NCBI GenBank assembly: GCA_001312405.1
Contig: BBDR01000006.1
Location: 185,463 to 249,462, forward strand
DNA from: Clostridium sp. NkU-1
GTDB taxonomy: Bacteria; Bacillota_A; Clostridia; Lachnospirales; Lachnospiraceae
Direction: 5' to 3'
Length of the DNA stretch: 64,000 nt
Numbering within the stretch: position 1 is the first letter of the stretch; each line of letters opens with the position of its first letter. The translations under genes and the position numbers were made by a program. This document shows positions 56,942-64,000 of the stretch, piece after piece. Below the pieces are notes generated by a model. The model was not told where the DNA came from. It was given only the letters and a program-made list of their open reading frames with translations, and made no database searches.

Positions 56942-57271
56942 TTCCTCTTTTCTTTTGTTAATTTATTAAAAGCCAAAGGCTATTAATCGAAATACTAAGT
57001 TTATTCTTATTATTCTATCAAAAATTTTTCATAAATGCCATAGCTTATCCAATTTAATAAGGTAATTGTTTTAAATTATATTATAAATAGATGAAATTAA
57101 GGGGCAGGAGCAATTAATATTTTAAGAGACACTGGTTCTAATACTAAATGAATATATGGTATGAATTTTAAACTCATTTGAATCATTAATAGGCGGGTAT
57201 CCGGTATTCCGGGCCCGCCTATTTACGAAACTATTATTTTTTTGATTAAATTAATTCGGCTGTTTTCTATC
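56942..57271. other. 330-bp AT-rich intergenic region
   Basis: Contains only one clear structure, TAGGCGGG (57190-57197) pairing with CCCGCCTA (57214-57221) with an inner TCCGG/CCGGG stem. It sits about 50 nt past the end of the minus-strand reductase gene and may terminate it, although the T-run is poor. The rest shows nothing I can name. Confidence 0.5.
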
Positions 57272-59721
57272 TTAAATAAATAAATTCACATTGGATTCTT
57301 CTGCATCCCCCAGATAAGCGCCTACACCTCCAAGCTCCACCCCGTCGATCAACTCCTCGGGCTGGATTCCCATGACATCCATGCTCATGGTGCAGGCCAC
57401 AATTTTTACTCCGGATTTCATGGCCTTTTGGATCAGAGTTTCCAGTGAATCTACATTTTTATCATTCATGATTTTTTTCATCATGGCAGTTCCCATGCCG
57501 CCCATATTCATTTTCGACAATTTTAATTTTTTTACTGCCTCTGGGAAGCATGAATCCAAACATGGATTCCACAAGTGATTTGCGGACCGGCTGCTTTTCT
57601 GCTTTTCTTAATGCCGTCAGTCCCCAGAAGGTAAAGAACATGGTAACAGGTCTGCCCATGCTGCAGCGCCATTTGCTATGATAAAGCTTGCCAGAACCTT
57701 GTCAAGATCACCGGAAAATACGATGATGGTCTTGCCCTCGGCTGCTTCCTTTTGTTCAGGGACAGCAGGACCACCTTTCTTTACCAGGGCAACGTAATCC
57801 TTTCCCCGGAGCTCGCAGGCCATAAGCTCATTTCCAGTACGCCTGCACCAGGCGCCGATGTCCCGGGTAAAGCCTGGATCAGAGGCAGATACCTCCATGA
57901 CCGCCCCATTGGGCATTTTCTTCATGGTTTCAAATACTTTCATGATAGGGCCGGGGCACTGCATCCCGCTGCAGTCTAAGCGCATGGCAGAGGTGGGGAT
58001 ATTATTAGTTTCCATCTGGCCGTTGTCGGCATAACGAGTTTGTTCAGAAGGCTGAACAGCATCTGCTGCATAATGGGTCGACTGATAGAACCTGGCGCCG
58101 CCGGGATAAAGCTTGACATTATGAAATCCGTTGTGCATCAGGATGCGGGCGGCATTGTAAGCCCGGACCCCAATGGCGCAGAAGACGATGGTTTTTCTGG
58201 AAGGATCCAGTTCCTTTAAACGGTTTCTTAACTGTCCCAGTGGAATGTGGGTTGCATTTGGAAGGGAAAAGGCCATCAGCTCTGCATCTTCTCTAACGTC
58301 AAGGAGCACTGCTTCCGGGCTTTGCTCCACTGCATCCCAGGCTGCAAATGCAACCTTTCCTGTAAGCAGGTTTTCAGCCATAAAGCCAGCCATGTTGACC
58401 GGGTCTTTTGCAGAAGAGAAGGGCGGGGCATAGGCGAGCTCCAGGTTCTTTAAGTCATGGATTCCTGCTCCAAGGCGGATTGCCACCGCCAGGGTGTCGA
58501 TCCGTTTATCAACACCATCCCGGCCCACGATCTGCGCTCCGAAGATCTTTTTTCCATCGGAGGAGAAAAGAAGCTTTAAGGTTATGGGCACGGCGCCGGG
58601 ATAATAGCCTGCATGGGAATTTTGGGTAATAATGATGGTTTCGTAGTCCCTTCCCTTTTGAAGGCCCCTCTTAATCAGTGCTTTTTCATTTGCGCCGGTA
58701 GAAGCCACAGCTAAATCAAATACCTTTGCAACGGACGTACCCTGGGTCTTTTCATAGGTTTCCTGCGCCCCTGCAATATTATTTGCTGCAATTCGACCTT
58801 GTTTGTTGGCAGGTCCTGCAAGGGGGATCATTGCTGGTTCCTGGAATATAAAGTCGTCGACCTGAATTACATCGCCAACGGCATAGATATCAGGATCCGA
58901 GGTCCTTAAATAATCATCGACCACAATGCCGCCCCGTTCATTGACGGCAATGGCGGCTGCTTTTGCCAGTTCACTGTTGGGCCGGACGCCGATGGAGAGG
59001 ATGACAAGCTCTGCGGAAAGAGTTTTACCGCTTTTTAAAGTAATGGCTACAGAACCATCCTGATCTTCAAACCCGGCAACACCGTCGCCCAGATGGAGTC
59101 TACGCCGTTTTGCAGGATGTGCTCGTGGAGCAGCCGGGCCATTTCGTAGTCTACAGGCGTCATAACCTGGTCCAGCATTTCAATAAGTGAAACAGAAAGT
59201 CCTGCGTGGCGGAGGTTTTCAGCCATTTCAAGGCCAATGAAGCCCCCTCCGATGACAGCAGCAGTTTTGATTTTATTTTCCTTAATAAGAGCGCGGATGC
59301 GGTCGGTGTCAGGAACTGTCCAGAGAGTCTGGATTCGGGAAGATCCGATTCCGGGAATGGGCGGACGGACCGGTGAGGAACCGGTGGAAATGACTAAGGT
59401 GTCATAGTTTTCCTCATAGGTTTCCCCGGAATCCAGTTTGCGGACTGTAATTTTTTTATTCTCCCTGTCAATGGAGGTAACTTCATTTTTTACTCTGACA
59501 TCAATGCCATACTTCTTTTTCATGGCTTCCGGTGTCTGCAGCAGCAATGCATCCCTGGATTTAATTACATCACCCACATGGTAAGGGAGGCCGCAGTTAG
59601 CGTAGGAAATGTATTCCCCCCGTTCCAGCATGATGATATTTGCCTCCTCATCAAGCCTGCGCAGCCTGGCTGCACAGCTGGCGCCTCCGGCCACTCCGCC
59701 GATAATTACGATCTTTTTCAT
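57272..59721 (-). CDS. CoA-disulfide reductase fused to rhodanese, TusA and DsrE-like domains
   Basis: A protein of about 816 aa with four sulfur-handling domains. (1) FAD/NAD(P)H disulfide reductase (about 1-450): GGVAGGASCAARLRR, active Cys C43 in SYANCGLPYH, AAVIGGGFIGLEMAENL and DIYAVGDVIQV. (2) Rhodanese (about 455-550) with catalytic Cys in IVFCAIGVRAYNAARIL. (3) TusA/SirA (about 580-650): LDCSGMQCPGPIMKV. (4) DsrE/F-like (about 665-816): TMFFTFWGLTALRKA...GVKIVACTMSMDVMGI. Breaks near 59092, 57670 and 57505 (plus-strand) are each repaired by one base. Predicted to move sulfane sulfur among CoA/cysteine persulfides; substrates are inferred. ATG 59721 follows AGGAGG. Confidence 0.88.
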
Positions 59722-59802
59722 AATATTCCTCCTGTTATATTTTTAAACGATTCAATGGTCATGTGTTTTTCGTTCAGTATAAACAAATATTTAAAAGATG
59801 TC

Positions 59803-59817
59803 TGTGATTGAGTCACA
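59803..59817. promoter_or_regulatory. Palindrome TGTGA-N5-TCACA
   Basis: TGTGATTGAGTCACA, perfect 5-bp arms, 82 nt upstream of the reductase start, in the divergent region shared with the glutathione peroxidase. It resembles Crp/Fnr-family half sites, though the spacer is 5 rather than 6. Confidence 0.4.
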
Positions 59818-59895
59818 TAACAGTCATTACCCGTGACAATAATTGTGTTTTTTTAAATCGTACATAAAGCAGAAAAATATCTGATTTATTCAATT

Positions 59896-59983
59896 TTGTG
59901 CAATTAAATTTTGCAATACCATTGACAAATGCCCAATAACGATTTATGATAAATATAGTTTTAATAAATGCAATTTTGCACAA
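59896..59983 (+). promoter_or_regulatory. Promoter of gpx-ohrR flanked by an inverted repeat pair
   Basis: Promoter: TTGACA (59922-59927), 17 nt, TATGAT (59945-59950). On either side are TTGTGCAATT (59896-59905) and AATTTTGCACAA (59972-59983), mirror copies of one motif. They are natural candidates for OhrR binding sites, since ohrR is the second gene of the unit. The binding is inferred. Confidence 0.5.
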
Positions 59984-60004
59984 TATAAGAAGGAGGTACA
60001 TGAA

Positions 60005-60549
60005 ATGTCTGTTTATGATTTTACAGTGAAAGAAATGGATGGAACAGAGAAACCCTTATCCGATTATGCAGGCAAGGTGCTGCTGATCGTTAATACAGCA
60101 ACGGTTTGCGGGTTTACTCCCCAGTATACGGATCTTCAGGCCATGTATGACGATTACGCAGGCAAAGGGTTTGAGATCCTTGATTTTCCCTGCAACCAGT
60201 TTGGAAACCAGGCACCAGGAGACAACGAAGAAATTCATTCCTTTTGTACCGGACGCTTTGGAGTTACCTTCCCTCAGTTTGCAAAGATTGATGTAAATGG
60301 GGAGAATGCCATTCCCCTGTACCGTTACCTGGTGAATGAAAGGGCTTTGAAGGCTTTGACCCGGGACATGAGCTGACTTCCCGTCTGGAACAGAAGTTTG
60401 AAGAGCTTAATCCCAATTATAAAAAGGAACCGGATATTAAATGGAATTTCACAAAATTCCTTGTGGATCGCAATGGAAATGTGGTCAGACGTTTTGAGCC
60501 GACTGCGGATATGAAGTATGTAAAAGAAAGCATAAAGAGCTTATTGTGA
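60005..60549 (+). CDS. Glutathione peroxidase (Cys type)
   Basis: A thioredoxin-fold peroxidase of about 181 aa, reducing peroxides probably with thioredoxin. Catalytic Cys35 is in TATVCGFTPQY (TGC codon, so not selenocysteine). FPCNQFGNQAPG and KWNFTKFLVDRNGNVVRRF supply the Gln and Trp of the catalytic tetrad. The frame breaks near 60341 (GAAAGGGC for GAAAAGGGC). The C-terminal half continues GFDPGHELTSRLEQK to the stop at 60549. Intact start behind AGGAGG. Co-transcribed with ohrR, 41 nt downstream. Confidence 0.93.
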
Positions 60550-60590
60550 AAAGACAGACGAAGATAGCAGCGATAGAGGAGAGAGAAGTT

Positions 60591-61049
60591 ATGGACTATG
60601 AAAAATTAAAATTGGAGAACCAGCTTTGCTTTCCCCTATATGCCTGTTCCCGGGAGATCATCAAACGGTATAAACCATTTCTTGACGAGATCGGGCTGAC
60701 CTATACCCAGTATATTGCCATGATGGTATTATGGGAGAGAAAGCAGGTCACCATTAAGAAAATGGGCGAGCTTCTGTACTTGGACAGCGGCACCTTGACC
60801 CCCTTGTTAAAAAAGATGGAAGCCGCCGGCCTGCTCAGACGGAGCCGGGCCAGAGAGGATGAGAGAAGCGTGATCGTTGAACTGACGGAAAAGGGAGAAC
60901 AGCTAAAGGACCAGGCTGTAACCATTCCTGACCGGATGTCCCAATGCATTTCCGTTAATAAAGAGGAATCCAGGGATTTGTACCGGCTTCTGTATCAGAT
61001 TTTAGGCCAGACTGAGGACCCAACAAAAGCACCCCCGCGCGAATTCTAA
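60591..61049 (+). CDS. ohrR: Organic hydroperoxide sensor OhrR (MarR family)
   Basis: A 152-aa winged-helix repressor sensing organic peroxides through oxidation of one N-terminal Cys. The hallmark KLENQLCFPLYACSREI carries the sensor Cys13 and is nearly identical in pattern to B. subtilis OhrR. Then YTQYIAMMVLWE, MGELLYLDSGTLTPLLKKMEAAGL (recognition helix) and REDERSVIVELTEKG (wing) follow. A second Cys is at residue 18. It probably represses its own gpx-ohrR unit; ohrA itself is not in the window. ATG 60591 follows GAGGAGAG. Intact frame; the stop lies in the loop of the terminator. Confidence 0.93.
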   Translation: MDYEKLKLENQLCFPLYACSREIIKRYKPFLDEIGLTYTQYIAMMVLWERKQVTIKKMGELLYLDSGTLTPLLKKMEAAGLLRRSRAREDERSVIVELTEKGEQLKDQAVTIPDRMSQCISVNKEESRDLYRLLYQILGQTEDPTKAPPREF

Positions 61050-61068
61050 TTTACGCGAGGGTGTTTTG
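61029..61068. terminator. Bidirectional terminator overlapping the ohrR stop
   Basis: CACCCCCGCGCG and CGCGAGGGTG pair, with TTTTG after on the plus strand and CTTTTGTTGG on the minus strand. It lies between convergent ohrR and the flavoprotein gene. Confidence 0.75.
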
Positions 61069-61095
61069 TATTCATGCCTTGACTGTATGAAAGGT

Positions 61096-62485
61096 TTACC
61101 AGGAGAGGTTACAGCATCTGGGAGCCGTAAAATCCATGTTATAAAATTCGCCGATCCCCTGAGGAAAGGTAAAAATGTTAAACGGATCATATTTCTCCTT
61201 CACCTTTTTTAATCTGCAAACATGGGTACCATAATATTCTTCAAGATAGCAGGGAAGGCATGCATAGGGGAAATTCACATAGGAGCCGTTGGTAACTGAT
61301 TCTAAATAGTTGAATTTTTCAGCTACCCAGGCGGCATTTTTACATCTATGGTCTTCAAATACGGTATCAAGCCAGACAATAAAGTTAGCATTGCGGTAGA
61401 AAAATGCAGTTTCATCCACATCCACCTCCGCTACCTTGCCTCCCAGGGCATAAAAGGAAATGCTGGCGTAAACGGAACCCTGGGCCCGTTCTTTTATAAG
61501 CCCGGCAATATTTAGGCTTTCACAGCTGCTGAAGTCCCGTACAGCAAAACGGCTTGCTGATTTGAATTTTTCAAAGGGAGGATAAAAGTCCCCGATAATT
61601 GTAACAGCTTCCAGGAAGGTCACGTATTTTAAACTGTATTTAACGCCTCCAAGCTCAAGGAGGGGGGCAATGATTCCCAGGGCTAACTCAGGAGGTCCGT
61701 AAAAGATCCCCCTTGCGATAATCGCAAGTCCTTCAAAAAGATTGTTGTAGATCCTTGAAATCAAGGTTACCCTCTGATCGGCATCTTTCAGCCAGTCCTG
61801 CCAGGTCAGCAGGAACAAAGACTGCTTCTCCTGGTCAGCATGGGGATATCTTATGTCAATGAGTGTAACTTTATTTACCTTCTGGGGAAGGCGGAAGGTC
61901 ATGGAAACAACTACGCCAAAGTTTCCTCCCCCTGCTCCCCGGCATGCCCAAAATAAATCGGCGTTTTCCTGAGAATTGGCATTTATGATGCAGCCTTCGT
62001 AATTGACCATACGGATTTCTAAAAGATTGTCACAGCCAAGGCCAAAGTAGCGGAGGAGAGTCCGAAGCCTCCACCTAAGGCATATCCGCCAACCCCAACC
62101 GAGGGGCAGGTCCCGCCAGGGAAGGGGTAACCTTTTGATGAGACGAATTCGTACAACTGTTTGTTTGTTACGCCTCCCTGAACGTGAAGTAAATGGCGTC
62201 TTCATCTATGGCAAGCTGGTTCATTTCACTTAAATCAATGTCAAGCACATTATCGCCGGTGGAGTAGCCTTCATAGTTATGGCCTCCGTTTCGGATCCGC
62301 AGGCAAACGTGGTTCTTTTGAGACCACAAAACCGCATTGCTGACATCTTCATGATTCCGGCAATAAACAATGGCCAGGGGGAATTTTTGGACCGCCCTGT
62401 TATATACTTGTCTTAATTCATGATAATAAGGGTCGTCTGGAGTAACAACACGACCGGTGAGCCCGTTAAAATTACAGGTGTTCAT
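61096..62485 (-). CDS. BBE-like FAD-linked oxidoreductase (berberine bridge enzyme family)
   Basis: A flavoprotein of about 463 aa of the PCMH/FAD_binding_4 plus BBE family (oligosaccharide or alcohol oxidases). The N-terminal FAD domain has RIRNGGHNYEGYSTG, whose His normally carries an 8-alpha-FAD bond. In the middle frame, GGTCPSVGVGGYALGGGFG has the Cys of the 6-S-cysteinyl bond, so the flavin is probably bicovalent. The C-terminal BBE segment is YYGTHVCRLKKVKEKYDPFNIFTFPQGI. Frame breaks near 62190 and 62060 (plus-strand). The start ATG at 62485 has AGGAGG upstream. No signal peptide; substrate unknown. Confidence 0.88.
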
Positions 62486-62772
62486 GAGGATTGCCTCCTT
62501 TCCTAATAACATTTTATTAAGAAGGAGGACATTTGGTTCGGCATGTATATTTTCCGTTCCTTGTCTGTCTCAGCATATCAGTAAATCTTGTTAAGTTCCA
62601 GAAACAGTCCGGCGGCCGCTGGGGTGGACTGTCTTCCCGAACAGCATCTGATTTCTTCCATTTTATTTTGTCAATATTTTACAAAAATATAATTTTTATG
62701 GGTTGACAGGTACTATTCTGATTTCTAAATCATAAAATATGGAAAATTGTTTAATTGAAAGGCAGTAATCTT

Positions 62773-64000
62773 ATGACTCCTTGCCCTGAAGGATTGTTCT
62801 CTTACACGATTCAATCCGGTGATACACTATGGCTTATTTCACAGCGTTTTCGTACTACTGTAGATGAAATTATGGCTGTTAATCCGGGAATAGCTCCAAA
62901 TAATCTGTTAGTTGGGCAGGTAATCTGCGTTCCCCGCGGAAGCAGGAACCGCAATATGCCAAACCAGACCCAGCCTCAGACCCAACCCCAGACACAGCCG
63001 CAGCCAATGACCCGGCCGCAGCCAATGACGCAGCCGCAGACACAGACGCAGCCAATGACACAGCCGCAGACGCAGCCAATGACTCAGCCGCAGCGCAGGC
63101 CCCAGACGCAGCCTACAACTCAACCCCAGACTCAGCCACAGACTACTGTTCCGGAAAATCAAAATCTCGAAGATATAATGAATAATTGTCCAGGTGGGAT
63201 GCAATCCTACACAATTCAAGCCGGAGATACCCTGTGGCTTATTTCGCGGCGTCATTCTATTTCCGTTGACGAAATTATGGAAGCGAATCCAGGTATAAAT
63301 CCGAATCGTCTGTTTATTGGTCAGGTAATCTGTATTCCACAGGCGGGCGGAAGCCGTAATATGCCTTCACAAGCCCAGCCGCAGACACAGCCAATGACTC
63401 AACCACAAACCCAGCCAATGACTCAACACAAACCCAGCCAATGACGCAGCCACAGACACAGCCAATGACGCAGCCACAGACTCAGCCAATGACGAGATCT
63501 CAATCCCAGTCTTTTATTGAAGAAGACTGGAGGCGCAGAAACAGAAGGGTCCGGTGTCCGGAAGGATCATATTCACACACAGTTGAAGCCGGTGAAACTC
63601 TATGGCTCATTTCACAGCATCATTGTACTACTGTAGAGGCAATTATGGAGGCAAACCCGGGTTTAACTCCTGCTAATCTGTTTGTTGGCCAGGTAATCTG
63701 CATTCCTCGCGGAGCAGGATGCGCTGAGCCTGAAAAAAACACATATGCGGCCACGCAATGAGGAAGAGCGGAAAGAGGGCCGCACTGAGAACCTTTGCCC
63801 GGGAGGATTGCATTCCTATATCATTGAGGCTAGTGATACCATTTGGATTATTGCCCAGCGTTTTGAGACTACCGTTGAAGCAATCCTGGCTGTAAATCCA
63901 GGTATTAATCCAACAAATCTGTTTATTGGTCAGGTGATTTGTATTCCATATGGGCACAGACTGCCACCAGTCTGCCCGACACCCCAGCCGCAGCCAGTTC
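62773..64000 (+). CDS. Multi-LysM protein with Gln/Pro/Thr/Met-rich linkers (runs off the window)
   Basis: At least 409 aa with four LysM modules, each introduced by a CP(E/G)G motif: near residues 3-58, 137-195, 260-317 and 335-395. Each reads like YTIQSGDTLWLISQRF...VDEIMAVNPG...VGQVICVP. LysM binds N-acetylglucosamine polymers such as peptidoglycan. The linkers are degenerate TQPQTQPM repeats. There is no signal peptide, as in spore-coat or cortex LysM proteins such as SafA, so a spore-surface role is possible but inferred. Frame breaks near 63427 (CAACACAAACC for CAACCACAAACC) and 63733-63739 (seven A). The 3-prime end is outside the window. Confidence 0.85.
62960..63150 (+). repeat. Degenerate 6-15-nt tandem repeats coding TQPQTQPM
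   Basis: Repeated CAGCCRCAGACN / CAGCCAATGACN units in phase with codons form the first LysM linker. This is low-complexity coding repetition and a likely site of slippage. Confidence 0.8.
63376..63492 (+). repeat. Second TQPM-coding tandem repeat block
   Basis: Unit CAGCCAATGACNCARCCACARACN repeated about four times in the linker between LysM modules 2 and 3. A single-base break interrupts the frame in the middle. Confidence 0.8.

Noticed and set aside
60365..60376. TGA in the glutathione peroxidase as a selenocysteine codon
   Set aside because: The catalytic position is an ordinary TGC much earlier (60107). This TGA is only reached after a one-base slip, and the other frame continues the family sequence.
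62960..63492. Short regular repeats that could suggest a CRISPR array
   Set aside because: The repeats are contiguous, in phase with codons and have no unique spacers. They encode the TQPM linker of a LysM protein.

Overview
The window comes from a spore-forming, low-to-mid GC Clostridia genome, most likely a Lachnospiraceae member of the Lacrimispora / Clostridium saccharolyticum type. The evidence is the complete spoIIIAA-AH operon, spoIVB and spo0A, together with families common in that group (CD3324, DUF1062, DUF3877, DUF5721, PF06541). Nearly everything is chromosomal core. I see no rRNA, tRNA, CRISPR array, phage or insertion sequence.

A feature of the data dominates the annotation. 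About 40 genes, including essential ones (dxs, ispA, nadK, nusB-operon genes, recN), are broken by some 65 one-base indels, mostly in homopolymers. The reading frame always resumes in the right family, so I annotate each as one gene spanning its pieces and treat the breaks as sequence errors rather than decay.

Layout. 0-6.4 kb: a sugar kinase tail, a pentapeptide-repeat protein, two small regulators or hypotheticals, the peroxide-reducing ahpC-ahpF pair behind a likely metal/peroxide operator, and a secreted NlpC/P60 hydrolase. 6.4-12.4 kb: spoIIIAA-AH behind a near-consensus sigma-E promoter, then asp23. 12.4-15.8 kb: a GGDEF protein and two dehydrogenases. 15.8-24.7 kb: the housekeeping run nusB-xseA-xseB-ispA-dxs-tlyA-nadK-argR-recN. 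24.7-26.1 kb: two minus-strand accessory genes inserted before spoIVB-spo0A (26.7-29.3 kb). 29.4-35.4 kb: glgA, an HD protein, membrane proteins, maf, a HAD phosphatase and a parvulin lipoprotein.

35.5-43.9 kb is a formate module: mobB-like, mobA, a FocA-type channel, NuoE-like and NuoF-like subunits, a formate dehydrogenase with cysteine at the Mo/W site, and moeA. Together these could run NAD-linked formate oxidation or CO2 reduction with cofactor supply from the same locus. 43.9-56.2 kb: M18 aminopeptidase, DUF5721, htpG with a CIRCE element, DegV, a 6-phospho-beta-glucosidase behind a RAT/terminator antitermination switch, CapA, a radical SAM protein, galactokinase and a cytidylate-kinase-like protein. 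56.3-62.5 kb: a lipoprotein, a four-domain CoA-disulfide reductase/rhodanese/TusA/DsrE fusion, a cysteine glutathione peroxidase with OhrR, and a berberine-bridge flavoprotein. The window ends inside a LysM protein with Gln/Pro/Thr/Met-rich linkers.

The most unusual items are a 37-nt hairpin repeat (two tandem copies plus a distant one), the four-domain sulfur-transfer fusion, the CIRCE control of htpG, the stand-alone antitermination switch, and an unidentified coding remnant at 36.1-36.4 kb. I found no clearly new biological system.
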